A stretch of 64,000 nt of DNA from Certhia americana. Lineage: Eukaryota; Chordata; Aves; Passeriformes; Certhiidae. Of this stretch, positions 49,285 through 63,700 are shown piece after piece; position 1 is the first letter of the stretch; the number at the start of each line of letters is the position of its first letter. The notes below the pieces were generated by a model. That model had not been told where the DNA came from. It saw nothing but the letters and a program-made list of their open reading frames with translations, and did no database searches. The stretch is from assembly GCA_018697195.1 (NCBI GenBank), contig CM031857.1, forward strand, positions 92,407,631-92,471,630. Direction: 5' to 3'. The translations under genes and the position numbers were made by a program.

Positions 49285-49320
49285 CGGGACGGGACGGGAC
49301 GGGACGGGATGGGATGGGAC
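49285..49320 (+). repeat. GGGAC pentanucleotide microsatellite in COL4A5-like intron 1
   Basis: About seven tandem copies of a CGGGA/GGGAC unit, the last two changed to GGGAT, lie about 80 bases downstream of the exon 1 donor, inside the CpG island. The array is G-rich on the coding strand and short enough to vary in length between individuals. Confidence 0.85.
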
Positions 49321-51397
49321 AGGGAGCCGGCGTGGGTCCGCTCTCGGGGCGCTGGGGCAGCCAGGTGGGCTTAACGCGGATGCCCGGCTGCTCCGGCTCT
49401 CGGCGGAGCTGCGCCTGCTGGCCGGCCCTCCGCGGGCGCGGAGCGGAGCGGGCGGCACCGCGGGGATGGCAGCGGGGTCCGGCGGGGACGGGCCCCGCAG
49501 CGCTCTCCCACGGCCCGGCGCGGAGCGCCGCTGGCTGGGCAGGGAATAGAAAGCACGCACCCACCCGGGACTGAAAAATAGCGAGTTGTGTTTCCACGGT
49601 AAAAAGTAATAATAATAATAAAAAAGGTAAAAAAGAAACAATATTTACAGTAATAATAGTTTAGAGTTGGCTGCTTGGGATTCAAAGCGCTGTGTGCACG
49701 CTGCCTTTGACCCCCGCGATGGGCAGGAGGCTGGGGATTGGGAAGGATCCTAATGTTAATGGTTAAAGTTGAATTTTGGCATCTTTCCGGATGGAAGTAA
49801 ATTGTGGCATAGACTTGTAAAATCGAAAGCATGCAAGTAGTCTGAAAGTTTTGCTAAGGGAGCTAATTTTATCACTGTGATAATAGCTATTAGCTGTCCT
49901 TAAGTCTAAAGGACTCTCTTTCCTGGCGCTCCTGAAGTATTTGGACTGTTCCTTCTGTACTTCTAAGTAAAGGGCAGTCGACACAATCATTTGAATAGGT
50001 TATCTTTTTGTGTCTCCTTGTTTCTCTGAATTTGGTTAGGTTGATACTGTAATAGTGAAATTCAGCAGTGCAGAAAACTTTTCAGAAGCTGTAGACACAT
50101 GGCTTTTTGTCATGTTTCCTGCTATAAGTGTAAGATCTTGCATTAGCAGTTCAATCAACAATGGAGGTATGGGAAAGTGTTATTTTAAGTTTTTCTGCAA
50201 TTTCAGATGAAATTAAGTCCTTTAATGAGTTTTGATACCTCTGTGTGACCAATAGTATGGTATGTATGTATTGAATCAATTGAAGTAAGCAATACACTGA
50301 ACTTCTGATGTCTTGTCTGTTGCTCCTAGGTTGATAATATCAGGCTTACTGTGCTTACAATAAATCACTCAGTGGTGAATCTTCTTAGGCAATTCAGCCA
50401 TCACTTGCCATTAAGCTGGTTAAACTGTATTCCCTTAAGGTTATAATTAATTGTAATTAATTGGAGTATTTTGAAGTAAATTATTTACATTTGAGTTCTG
50501 AATTTGGTATATCTAGAGATAAAAATACCTGTCTCTGAGATACATCCCCACCTTGCGCTGTAAAGTGAAGTCATAGGGTCATGACATTGACATGACTGTC
50601 AATCAAAGACACAAAACTATGTAGGGATGAGGAGCTAATTAAAAGAAGATACAAATTTTTGTATCAGTTGTACAATTTGAGGTCTTCTGTAGTAACTGTG
50701 AAGAGTCTCTGTCCTAGAAGTGTCTGGCATGTGCTGGATAAATCATTCCATTAAAATCAAGATTTCTTAAAATGTAACCTGAAGCTGTTAAGTGTATTAT
50801 GAAGCTATTCCCATAATTAACTCTTCTTTGCGTGTTAAGCTGACTGCAGATTTACAGTTCCTCATCAGTGCCACCGGAAAACACAAGTATATAGTGGAAG
50901 CTGAGCTCCTTGCAGTTTTGTTCTCCCTTAGATAAACTTTCAGCTCCACATGGGTGGCCTTTCAATCAGTTCAGTTCTGCATTGTCCCCAGCTCCACACT
51001 GTTGCCTGTCACTAGCATCCACACAAAAGGTGTTGGAGATAGCTGTTAGCCCGAACCATGCCATGTGTGGGTGGTGATGAGAGGCTGCTCTTTGGAGATT
51101 CTTCAGCTGGGCTGATGCCTGTGCATGATTGTGGCAGGGTGGTGTGAAGCACTCTGCATTGGGGCAGCACCTCTTCTGCTTTTGGAGACCTGGCAGAGCT
51201 GACCCAGTGCTCACATTGTCCTCAGATGAACGTGTTCCCACTGTTTACATTTAAAGGATAGTTGTGTTAGTAGAAGATTGTGTAGTAGGGAAGGTTGTAG
51301 CAATACTTTTTGCAATAAGCTGAATGGAGCAACCGCTTTTCTGCAGGAAAAAAAATTATGCTGGCTCCTTCCTTCCCCAAAGTCCCTTTTATTTGCC

Positions 51398-51399
<2 letters not shown>

Positions 51400-51444
<45 letters not shown>
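51400..51444 (+). repeat. 45-base poly-T tract
   Basis: An uninterrupted run of 45 T lies about 50 bases before a CR1 fragment. It is the longest homopolymer in the window. On the minus strand it reads as an A tail, but no retroposed gene body is recognisable to its right beyond the CR1 sequence, and CR1 itself does not end in a long A tail. Confidence 0.95.
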
Positions 51445-51494
51445 CCTTTATGGCAGTTTTGCAGCCACAGTCTTCTTAATTGTACCATGGCCTT

Positions 51495-51725
51495 CATCAC
51501 AGAATTGGTGAGGCTGGTGAGAACCTTGGAGATCATCTAGTCCAACCCCCTGCTCAGAACAGGGACAGCTACAACAGGCTGCTTAATGCTATGTCCCGTG
51601 AGTTTTGAATATATCCAAGGATGGAGACTGCTCAACCCCTCTAGGCAATCTGTGTCAGCACTTAGTCACCCTCTCAGTAAATGTTTCTTCATATGTGCAT
51701 CGTGGTTCTTCTAGGTTTGAGACCA
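51495..51725 (-). mobile_element. CR1 LINE 3'-end fragment
   Basis: The segment runs ATCACAGAATTGGTGAGGCT, then GGAGATCATCTAGTCCAACC, CAGGGACAGCTA, TATATCCAAGGATGGAGACT and TCAGTAAATGTTTCTTC. This is the reverse complement of a CR1 3' region. The right edge fades near the TGGTTCTTCTAGG phrase. It is antisense to the COL4A5-like gene. Confidence 0.88.
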
Positions 51726-54700
51726 TCCATGCCCATGAGTGCAAGCAAGTGTGGCAGAAACAGCTGTGTTGGTGGTGGTGGTGATTCTGCAGTCTGTCAG
51801 GGCTGACAGAGTGAAAAATTGTTTTTATCTCTGACATATCTGTGATTAAATACTTACAAGGAGATTTGGAACGACTGCTCTGACAGAGGCATTTGACGTA
51901 GCAAAGCCAGCCCTGAGCCAGCTACTGTCATGATCACGTGCCTCAGTACAGAAAGAGGGAGCTGCTCCTTTGCAGCTCCTGCTGGTTTTAACGTGGCACT
52001 AGAAGGTGCCTCCAGATGTGACACTGGAAGTTTAGTGTACTTTATTTTGATCAGTTACAATGAAAATAATAATTACAGCTAATTTGGGCTTCTGTGCTGC
52101 TCTGCATTCTTCTCAGGAGATTCATTTTCATGTTACATTGAGTGCAGAGTGGAAGACAGGGCAGTAGATTAGATATTTCCAGGTCAGGATAAAAGACTGC
52201 TCCCATGAGACAGGAGAAACTTGTTTTGATGGATCTCTGCAGGGGCTCTCATTTCTGACACTCTTCAGGCTGCCATTTCCTTTGGAGAAAGTCCATTTCC
52301 TAACATTAGTACTGCTTGGTTGAGAGTTGACTGTGCCATGGAAATGCCTGTTTCATGTTTCAGTACCTTGTCTGTGATGCTGCAGTGCTGGTCCTTGTGC
52401 TTCATGCAGTGGAGCGAGATCTTCAGCTGAACTTGAGCCCTGGGTTGAGTCACCTGCCACACAAGTGGACTGGCTGCCATGTAAACACTGATGGAATACA
52501 GGATCTCTCCTGGCCACCACTGCTCAGCAGTAGGCTTAGCATTCTCTCCAAGTTCCCAACCAATCTCTCTTTTCTGCTTTTAGTCTTGGTGGAACAGGTG
52601 CTGGGACAGAGCTGAGAGCAAGCTCTATGGAGCTAATAGGGAAAGGCGTGCCAAAACAGTGATAAAAACATGCATAAACTTTTCCACAAGGGCAGTGCTG
52701 ATTCCACTAGTGCTACTTGAGCTGACAGTGTGTGTGATGGCAACTAGGGATGCCCTGGTGGGAGGCCAGGAGGTTCCTGTCCCTGGGTAAACCCTATATA
52801 AGTGTAGTCCTGTATGTGGCCAGGCAGTGACAGCTCTGCTATATTGTCCTCATGCCTTCCCTGTATCACCTCTCCTGTTTATATTTGGGAGTGCATTCTG
52901 ACACATGCAGTTAGAAGCCAAAAGCAAAAGGAATATAATTGCTTCCAGGTAATCTGACCAATTTTTTTATTCTCTTTTCATTAAAAATGTGATTTACTGA
53001 GACAGGGATGTATAGGGCACATAAATCAAGAGCAGATAAAAAGAATGACCTGGGCTTTTGGCATGTAGTTAAAGAGAAGTCTTATGACTGAGTCTGAATC
53101 ACTGGTAGCACTTCACTTGGGTGTGCTTTTTCTAATGAAGTAAGGCAGGGTTGGGCCAGTTCATGTCTAGGACTGCCATGTCTTTGATGCTGAGACACCT
53201 ATTCCCTGAAGCCATCTGACACCCCTGTCCCTGAATGTCCTCAGGACTTGACAATAGCAAGACCATGTTTAATAAACCCTGGCAAGTGTTAATTCAGGGG
53301 GGAGATGTGGTCACTCTGGTTTCAAAAATATGTCCAGAAGGGGAGACCCAAATGATTTCTAATGAGTGAAGCTCCTCTCGGGCTAGAAGGCTTCACAGAA
53401 AAACAGGAAATGGGTTTGGTTGCCCCTGCCAGGCTATGATGGGGTGTGGGAGTCTGAAGAAGACAAGTGCAGTGCTCACTTTTACTCCTGTTGGAGCAAG
53501 ATGTCATGTCAGGAAGAGGTATAAGATCTGGAGTGGCTGAGGGCACAGCAGAGAGGGCCATGAGAGCTTGAGCAGGAGGGTGGCCTTCCAGCTTGTCACA
53601 AGCAGTCCCTGCTGGGGAAGTGGAGGAGTGGTGAGCATGAGTTCACCTGTCCCAGCAGTGGGGGGTTATTACCCAATATGTATACACAGAAAAACACATG
53701 AGCATTTTTGGGGACAAGGGGACAGGCCTGATGACTCCTTGCTCCTGAAGGAATGTCTTTATACCTGTTGTTCTTTCTGCCAGCTTCCCCTCTCCCTCTG
53801 GCCACTTCTACAGCATCATGGCATGGGGTGCTGGAGATGGGAGAGAAGGGCAGGATATTTTGGAAACATGCACCTGCCTGCTGCCAGCTGTGTTGGCGAG
53901 CACAGTCTCTGAACCTGTTGAGTGTCAGCATATGCAAGTGCATTTGTGGACTGTCATCCCAAGCTGCACAATTTTTGCTTATGAGTGTTTGTATCAAATT
54001 CCTGTAGGACTACTGCAATGTTTCATTGCAGCTTGTCTGCTTGGTGTTTACAATCCTGGGTATCACTAGTTTGTATAATGCCTGAGGTTATGCTGGATGT
54101 ATATTCTGTCAGTTGCCCTGATTATGTTGAGCAATGTAGCACAGCTGCTGCAGGCAGCTATGACTATTGTTCTAAAATGTCAGAAACCTTCTTTAGGGAT
54201 AGGCTTAGGAATATTGTTCTTTTTATAGAACTAGACTAAACAAAGGAAGATTCAACAACCTCTACACAAGAATAAATTGACTTACTTCATCAGTGTTTGA
54301 AAGTTACGTAGTACACCCTTCCCAGAATTTCCGCTGACTTTCCCATCATAAACACTTTATGCCTTAACACCTTGCAAGATTTGATCAAAGAGATTGTGGG
54401 CATGGGCTTTGACCTGATTGGAGGAGCAACCTGTGGCTTTCATGTGTAGTTGAAGGTGTGAAATTCTGCTACAATGTAATGATGTTTGTGGGAAGATAAA
54501 TTTTTGATTTCTTTGGGTTGTGACTGGCTGGAATTAGTCTTGGTGATTTAATATATCAGAAAAGTATGTGGCATTAATACTTCAAAAGTCTTTATACAGC
54601 AGTGTCTTAGACAATGTGTCAGTAGAGTATTACAAGGACAAGTTAAAACATTATCAATATGCAATGACTGCCGTTATGCTGTTGTAATCTGAGGTGAGTT

Positions 54701-57700
54701 ACAGTAAAGAAATAAGCATATGTATTCTTCATAAAGAGTATAACTAGTGCAAAAAAATAGTCCATGTTTACCCTCTGGCATGTACAGACAGTTATAGGAT
54801 GAAAAACCCCGACTGTTTAATATTCCTTTATCTCTGACATATCCTTTAATAGAAGGAGGAGCTTGAATAAACTTTCTAAATTTAGAAAAAGAAAAGAAAG
54901 GTACAGCATATATGTTCAAAAGCACTGCAAATTCCAGTCCCTTGCACTTCTACTATATTCTCTTCTGCTCAGGGCTCACAATTTACTATGTTGATATCTC
55001 AAAATATCTCAAATATGTATTTTTTAGGAAACCTTTTAACATTATGTGCTTTTGTTATATTTCCAACATTGGCAAAAAACATTGTAAGCATTAATGTTCT
55101 ATTAGCTCTTCTTAGCTTAGGTGTTTGTTTGGTGGTGGTAGGAACTACCCCTTTTCACCTCTGATTTGCTAAGTTATCGAGCATCTGAAAACCTGTACTT
55201 ATGGGCTCCAATGAGAATTGTAGTCCTGCTTTTATACCTGTGCTGGGGTGTTTCAGTGACATCAGTGCAGCTCTGGTGCAAGGTGCTGAGGCCTGGGTGC
55301 AGACAGCAGGTGCCGTGGGACCCAGCAGCTTGGGAATCTGCTTGGGTGGAGATGAGTCAGCCTCACAGCTGGCAAGAAAGTTCCCTTTTTTTGGCTTGGC
55401 TTGCCTTACAGCCCCATAATAAAAAGGACATGTCCATAAATGAAATGAGGGAAGCCAAAGAAGAGCTGGAAAAGGATAGGTTTCCTTTTTCTTGATTTTA
55501 TTTTATGTTGCCTTCATATCTAAAGAATGCTTTTGTCACACATATTCTGAAATAAATGGTGTGAGATTTTTCAAGAATGCACCAACTTAATTTATAAAGT
55601 GTAATTGTGTTTTTAGCAAAGTTATTGAGCTACTTTTATGGAATTTCTTGTAAGCTAAAGCGTTTCTTTGTGCAGTTTCAAGAAAATCACAAATCATACT
55701 GTTCCCCTCCTTTCCTATGCCTTTTTTCTCTCTGTGTGCATCCGCTGCCTTCACCTTTACTGCTGCTGGCAGACAGCCTCTTTCTCGCAGGGTCTGAGGA
55801 AGGGTGTGCTTCTTCAACAGAACAATGTGAAGGACAAAATACAAAGTGCTGTCAAGTGTGCGGAGTAAACAAATTGCAAACTAATAATTAAGTTTCTTTC
55901 ATCTTTTTGTGCCTTTCATCTGCTTGTAGCAGTGACAGAGAGACCACATTTTGACATGCAGGTTTTTCAGGTGGCCGAGAGGGAATCAGCAGAAGAAATT
56001 ATCAGAGTTATAAAATAAATCCAATAGTTAGTTTAATACACTGAGATTGGTAGGAAAAACTAGAATATTTTAATTAAGAATCAAGTGAGTTTGGTCATTT
56101 GCATTCAGAAGAGATGTAGTTTTTTATATAAGACTGAAGCATGGTACAAACTATCCATTATCTTGTCTGTAGATAATGTGCAGCTTATTAAAGAACATTT
56201 CAAATGCTACAAATGGGAAATAGAAAGCTTTTAGATAAAGTCTGTCACTCCCATGAAGCTTCCTGCCCAGCTGTTAAAGTGGGAGTGGAAGAGATGTGCT
56301 GAGCAAACTCTGTCTCTGAATTGGGATAAGATGAAAGCCACAAATCAGGCTTACATGTTGAACTTTCTTGAAACGTGCCAGAAGTCTGGTGGTGTTCCCT
56401 AACATGCCTAGAAAATAGTTATTTGAGACAAGTAACATTCATCTCCTCTATCATCTTTAAACACTGGTGTCCAGCCTGCTTTCTGCCCATGGGTGTCTCA
56501 GCTGCTGTGGGATTTATAATCTCTCAGGCTTCATGGGAGGTCTGGGGTTTCAACCTTTCTTCTAGTCAAGTTGACCGCTCAATATGTCTTCTGTACATGT
56601 GTATGTTGGGGAATGAACGTGGTAGAGCATTTCTAAATGGCTTAGTGGAAGAAAGTGTTCTAATTCACCATAGTCAATGATCAATGCCATTTTTACATGA
56701 CGATTCTTCCTATAGATAATTCACATTGGAAATTCATAATGAAGCATGTAATCTTTCACGCAAATAATCACTAACTTAGTGGAAAAGAAATTGTTTTATT
56801 AGCTTTTATTAATTTATTTTAGTAGATGATTTATGGTATTCTTAGTTTAGTATACAGAAATCAGAATGAGAAAGGCTCTTTCTTTTATTTTTTCTCTTTG
56901 TCATGACAAATGTTTCAGTTGTAGCTAAGGGATAGAACAAATTAGCCCATTTTCACTGGATAGCTATGTGCTGACTAGATACTGTAAGTCTTTTGGTCTT
57001 ATTAGTCCAGTTGTTTATCTAGCTGAACAAAACTTGTTTTCTAGTCTACTGAAGACTTCTGTTGAAATATTTGTTAATCTAACAACATTGAAGCAAATCC
57101 TAAGATTGTAATGAAACCCAAATAAGGCTGAAAAATTACACTGGTATGGACTGAGGAGCTATAAAGAATTAGAACAAAAGTTTAAAGAGAAATTAGTGCA
57201 TTAATAGTTTGTATTCATAGTGCACATATTAAGGGGAAAATCAGTTACATGAGGGTAGATTCAAGCATTCCAGGAATTTTCATATTGTACTTGAAGCTTG
57301 TCCCTTTTATGGCAATGGTAAGTCAGTTATCTGCTAGCAGAATGAAAAAAAGGATGAGTTCTGGCTGCCATAAAGCCAAGATACATGTGCAAGCACTAAT
57401 TGTGGCCAAAACTCAGAAGACTTTTATAGCTGTTAATACACATGTGTTTTTAGCAGTTTGTTAGAATAGGCAAGGAAGACTAAAGCCATGTAGGTACTTG
57501 TAATGTCACAGCTTTACTTGAGAAAATTGTGAGTAACTTTTTATTAAAACTTTTTTTGTTTTATATGAGGTGTATTGACTGGGGCTGTATCTTTGTTTAG
57601 AACAGCTGCATTTTTTGGAATCGACGTGGACGCTTTTAGAGAAAAGCAGGGAATAGCAGAGGCATAAATGAAAGTGAGAAGAAAGTAAAAAGCTTAACCT

Positions 57701-60700
57701 TGTCCTAGGAAGTCTGTTTTCATCATGTTTGGTTGGTGGTTTTTTTTGGTTTGGTTTTTTTTTTTTTTTTTTAAATAGCACAGTGATTCTGAGGAGTCAA
57801 GGCTGCATGGTGCATCTCCAGGGGCCAGAGTAGAAAGCAGGGCAAGAAGAAATGTCAGGAAGAAGAGAAAGAACTAAGTGCTGGAGCCCTGCACTTAATT
57901 TTGCTTAGCTGGACAACAGCTGTGGGATCTGGCTCTTGGTCCTGGCCACTGCTACTAGTTGTGGGGACCCTCCAGCTGGCAGTCCCAGCCTGGAAGGGGC
58001 TGTTCTGTGATCATTACTGGTAAATATCAGCTGGGAGAAGATTTAGACATGGATTCTGGTGCTGTTAATTCTTACGCAATGTAATCCTACTGTCTGTGAC
58101 TTTCTATTGCTATTTTAAAACTTACTTCCCAGTATGGACCTTGGTGATCCAGCAAATGTTGTACCAGTGCCTAAAGTCATTGGGTTAAATAATGTCTCGG
58201 CTCATGCCCTTTGAGAATGCCAAAATAATAGTTCAAACCATGCAGAAAAGTAGATCCATCTTTCTGGGAACATGCCTTTGAAAATGTGCTCTGATTCACA
58301 CTGGTCAGACAAACAGTGGATGCTGATTTCTGATGTATTTTCCAGGAATTATGTGCTTGGTTGGGACATAGCTTGTGATTTTAAATGGACTGGATCTGTC
58401 ATAAGCATGGAAAAGCTTTGAATGGTAGCCCCTGAGATGTGCAGACAGTCAACTGCTAAAATTGTAGTGATTGTAGCTCAGTGCCCTCTGTTCTGCCAGG
58501 TGCAGACTCATTTCCTCAAAGTTGCTAATAATTTCAGGTTCCATTTAATTGATTTTTAGAGTAATCAAAGAGGCTATGAATCTGGAAAGGTTTTTTTGTG
58601 GAGTATTAAGGAGACCGAAGAAGATGGTGTTGATAGGACAAAGCCAAAAAACTCCATAGGTCAAAAATAGAAAGATTGCTTTGTGAGAATGCTTCTGTGT
58701 GCTGTCATTATAAGATTCATATTTTCCTTTTAGTGCCTTCAAATAAAATCTTTAAAGGAGCAAGCCTAGAAAGTGATTGCCTTATACTTATTTGTGCTTC
58801 CCCAGCCTTTGCAAAGGTAATATACACACTATAATATACACCTACTGAAAGGTGTTTGTTCTAAATGCCTTCCTTGCATTCATAAAAACTTTCTAATTGA
58901 TACCACAGGAGCTGCTGGTGTTAGAATTGATTTGGCAATGTGAAAACCAGAGGAAAAGGTCTGTTTGGTCCTCTAGATACATTACTTTGAATGCTGTCAG
59001 GCCTGCAGAAAATGCAACTGCACAAAACACAAGTAGGATATGATCAAGATTAACTGAGCCTGTGTTAAGGCCCGAGGTAGCATTTACATTGTCCCTGTGT
59101 AGTGGGTTTGGTCCAGAGTTTGCAAATTAATAATTATGTGCACAAGTTTAGTTACACAGTATTAGACACATCTGAGCATTGACAGACATGCACGTCTCGA
59201 CTCTCTTTCAGCAGAAGACTTTTTATATTTGTTCAATGTCAATACATCAATTTCCTTTATTTTAATAGTGTCCTGTTGGTTATAATTAAATAGAACAAAT
59301 TGAACTTGTGAAATAGCATGCAGAATTTAATGCAGTGCCAAAACCGTCTGTGTAGTGAGTGTCTTCTGTTGAGCTCAGGTTTATTTTAGCTGGACAGTTA
59401 CATGTACCACATGGTTCACAAGCAATTCTTTGTTTTTTGTAAATCCCCATTCAACATCATAGATTAAAGTCTAAACATTTCATGGCCAAAATGTGAAAAG
59501 TTCTGTGCTTCCCTCCCTGGGCCCTCTCAGATGTGTGCCACTATTGGAAGGGTAATGGGCAATTACATGGGATGGGTTTGCACATGGCACAGTGTGTGTC
59601 TGTATTGTCCAAGGGAAATTGTGAAATTGATTGATATGGAAGGCTGCACATGTGATTATGTCATATTGTGTATTGTTTTGGTTAATACCCCTACTTTTCT
59701 GATAAATGTGGTTCAGCTGTCTAGAAAAACATTTCATAGTTCTGAATCCAGAGATCTGTAAATCATATTGAATCAGTCTTGAAAAGAGAATGAGATTTTT
59801 TTGCGAAGTTGCACATACAAGGTACTGATGAAAATAACTGAATGTTGTGGTGTGCTTAAAACATGAGTCTCAAGTGATATAATTGATAGGAATTAGTCAT
59901 TTGACTAAATTTTGGTGCTGATGCTTCAATATCTGACTGGCTGCAGGAATTATTTAGCAAACCATTAAGTGTAAAACTGGGTCTGTTTTTGGAGAAGCCA
60001 TTAGCTTCTTTATACTGGTAATGTACCAGCCTTTCTTTGGGAGGGTGGAAAAGGGGTGGGACTGTAAAAGAGTCAAGACACTTTGTATGTTATGATGAAG
60101 TGTTGAGATAGCAGCTGGGTGAAGAAATAATTTCTAAGTGTGTTGTCTGGGTAAGTGCAACAGCTACACTTTGCCATTCCCCTGTGCCTTCCTGTGTGTA
60201 CTGTGCTCCCTGGGGGAGAGATTTGTTTCAGCCTGCTCCTTACACCTGCTTTACTGTGCAGTATGGAAAAGATATGCCGGCTTTTCTTTCCAGGCTGGGG
60301 CCTCCCACACGTTAAGCCTTGCAGGTGAATCAACACGATTTGCCTTTTACCTGCTGTCAGCACCTGCATTTGAAGCTGCTGAGGCTTGGACTGGCCAGCA
60401 GCAAGAATGTGCTCCTGCAGAAGGAGCAGCAGAACGCACTGCCTATCATCCCGCAGGAGGGGCAGAGGAGTGCTTATCAGATGGTGGGCTGTACATCCCA
60501 AGTCAGACCCTTCATGTCTTCCTGGGAGGTTGAGGGTGTCCAGCAAGAATCCATCATTGCCTGTTCTGCTGGGACTCTCCAGTAGAGCCTAAAGTGCTAG
60601 TGCTGCTCCACCCCTTCCTGAAGCTGCCTTTGAAGCTGAATTCTCCAGCTGACTGCAGTAGGGAGCCAGAGCTATGCCAGTTGCATCCCCTTCAAAAGCT

Positions 60701-63700
60701 ACAGGCCATGAGAAAAGGGAGGGAACAAGCTGTAAAAAAACCAGAAAATGTCTGTAGGAGCTATGTGTTTTTTCTTATTCTTAAGGTTTTTTAACAATTT
60801 ATTTATGGCATGAGAAATTACTTTTGTCACTGAAGAATTATTACATGCAGAGTGGTAAGTTAGTGGTCTTGTTCAGCAGAGTAAAAATGAGTTTCATCAG
60901 CTTGGTTATCTGAGGATGATTTTATTTTGACACCCTACAGATGGAAAATAGAGGCTGGTCAGATGTTCTGTGTCTCTTCTCCTCCCCTCCAGCCTTGCCC
61001 TGTTCCCCAAACTGAAAGTCTAAAATGTCATGTCTATAAGCATTTTTTCATGCGTGTTTAATTGCTGGGGCTTAGAGATGATGAGACTATCGTGACTTCC
61101 TAAAAACTCAGTCAATAAAAATATGGCATGTGAAAATATATGATATTGTCTAATGTTGGGAAGCCATTAAAAGCTTCTGGATGTATTGACAGGTGAGAAA
61201 CTCTGCTTAGGTGTTGTGGTCAAGGTAAATTACCAAGGGAAAAGTCTCTTCTCAGGCTCTCAGATGAGTCATCAAAGTGATTTTTTTTAATAATAAAGAC
61301 ATTAATGAACAGACATCCTCTAGAATGTTATCAGTAAGATAACAAGACAACCTTTTCTGTATAGTTTGGCTTAATTTTTCTCACTGTTAGGTGAACACTT
61401 CAAGCTACCATCAAAGGTGGTGGATGTATTTCTTGGTACCCTAACTTTTTCTCTTTGTTGCAACTCTTAACATTGCCAATGAGATGGACTACTTAGTGGT
61501 CTTTTAGTTGAGAGGTGATTGCAGGAAAGAGAAACTAAGAATGTAAGGTTGACTGAAACCCAAAAGTTTTGTAGCTGTGCCCAGCAGGTTTATTATTTCT
61601 GTTTTTTTAAGGATAACTGACAGTTGTACAGATCACAGCATTTAGAATCTGTGTGAAATGCAGGAATACATATGGGCTATTTTGGTGGCGGGGGAGGGGG
61701 GGAAGCAATTGAAAAGGAGTAAAAGATGGCTTTTCATTTTTTTGTGTGTTTTGTTTTCGGGTTTTTTTTTCAGACCTTATCAAGAATTACTGGAAGGAGA
61801 AAATTTGGAGGAAAATAGAAAGAAATACATATGTATTTTTGTCTTGGAATAGGCAGTAAAGCAATTGCTAGAGTAATGAAAATGTATTACCACTGCACTT
61901 ATATTTATCAGATTATTTTCTGAAATTATAAATAGTTTGAATAAACAACTTCATTTTGGAACCTGCAGTATCAGCCAAATGCAATTCCTGTACACTGCAA
62001 TCTGTGCTATTCTCAGTCCTGTACAAAGTATGCTGTTGTGTATTGGCATATTTGTTTCTTGATTAAGACTTTTTTACCAGAAACATCTCCTTTGTTTTTT
62101 TAATGGAGTGAAGTACCTATGCACATACTTGTTTCTGAAATCTTCATTTCTGTTTAGAAGTTACTCATACTAATACTGACACTTTATTTTTTTCAGCATT
62201 TTCGTTTTCTCTGTTCTAGATATATGCCATTGGTGCCTGCTCACAGATGCATGTGCTAGCATAACCCCTTCAGTATTCCATGTAATATTCAAAAGTATTT
62301 TATCATTCATTTCATGCAAACATATCTAGCATGGCTCACTCATTTTAGGACTAAGAGATGCATTATGCATAATGGTGATAAAACCTCATTTTGATAAGTA
62401 ATTATCTGTTCCAGATACTACTTTTTCTTTTCCCCTCATTCTATTTTATCTTTCTTCAGGAAAAGTGTGATACCCTCTTGCCCACTCTCCCAGCACCTTT
62501 AAAACCTGTGGAGAGCTCTCACATCTAAGTGAGCACCATGGATTTTGATAGATAATCAAAGAAGAGTATGAGTTCCAATAAATGTCTTTTCCCTTGCCAA
62601 TAAAATTGTCATAGCCTGTATTCTGATTAAGTGGTGGAAATGAAATGATGGGGGTCTTTTTCCTGTTCTTTCAGGTAAAATTATGAACTTTCTTACTGTG
62701 CAGTCTAAAGTTTTATTTTCCATTTCACTTTGTTCACTGACATGTTTATCACACCTTTTTTGATATGTAGACATGGGCATTGCATCCCATCCAAAGGTGG
62801 AGTGTGTTTCAGGAGTAGGTCTCCCATGTTGCCTGTGGACATACACCAGGTGCCACAAACCGCTTGAGGGCTGCCATTTTTTATCTGAAGGTTCCAATGC
62901 AATCCTTGCATCTCCAGTGGTTCACCTCCTGCTGCACATCCACCTGCTCTCTCAGCTACAGGCAGAATTGCAAACAGGTTCAGGTCCTGCAGCCTGAAGG
63001 GATGAATCTGGCATGTTTGTAAGGAGCTTGGCCTGGTACCAACTTGGTACCATCCTTTCTCTTTCCCCTTTTCCCTTTGGTGCATGGAAGGAACTCTCCT
63101 CACTGAGCAGGTCCAGCTGGCTGCCTGGATACCCTGTCTGAGCAGGCAAGGATCTCTAGCTCCACAACTGCTTATCTCATTCCTGTCTGAGGGTGAGGTG
63201 AGCTTGGAGCTGACCTGGTGGGCTGAGCGAAACATTACAGGCAGTATCCAGTGCAGCTGCAGATGAGTGGGGCTGAGTTCACGTGTGGGAGCAGAAATCC
63301 AGTCCCTGTTTTGCCACAGGCTCCTTTGGCAGCCCTAAGGCAGTATTTTTAGCTTCCCTGTGTCTCCCTTTCCTAAAAGTAAGGAGAACAAAACCTCCTG
63401 ATATTCAAAGTAAGATATAAGTAAGTTGTGTGATATTTTGTTATAGGGATTATAGAAAGCTTGAAAATGTGTAATAAAAATGAATTTGATGGAGATTGAA
63501 GATTACTTTCTCAGTATGATCAGCTTCAGGAATAAAAGGAGTTCTCAGACTCAAAAGTTGGCAGCACACTGGCCCTCATGACCTAACATGTAACTCAGGG
63601 CTGCCAAGCTTCTTCCTGTATTGGTCCTTGCTGCTCTCATTTTAGGTGTTTCTGCAGTAACCACAGAGACAAAACCTTTAAATACAGAAGCTAAATATCA

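Larger units (their letters stand above)
48400..49560. promoter_or_regulatory. CpG island over the paired first exons
   Basis: CpG dinucleotides are dense from just inside the COL4A6-like first exon to about 350 bases into COL4A5-like intron 1. Both sides return abruptly to AT-rich sequence with few CpGs. The long overlapping open frames here on both strands (up to about 420 codons) come from the scarcity of stop codons in GC-rich DNA and are not genes. Confidence 0.9.

Noticed and set aside
48373..49641. 422-codon open frame on the minus strand, plus 385- and 239-codon frames on the plus strand across the CpG island
   Set aside because: They overlap each other in several frames, are rich in Ala, Arg, Gly and Pro, and arise because GC-rich DNA has few stop codons. 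The real exons here are short and end at strong donors.
60073..60592. Overlapping frames of 68-157 codons on both strands at about 60.1-60.6 kb
   Set aside because: No domain, no splice sites arranged as an exon, and nothing collagen-like. Probably chance in a locally less AT-rich stretch.
61741..61850. Apparent acceptor (long T tract then CAG) followed by an open frame at about 61773
   Set aside because: The peptide does not resemble the expected COL4A5 exon 2 (no Cys-x-x-Cys and no Gly-X-Y) and no donor follows at a suitable place.
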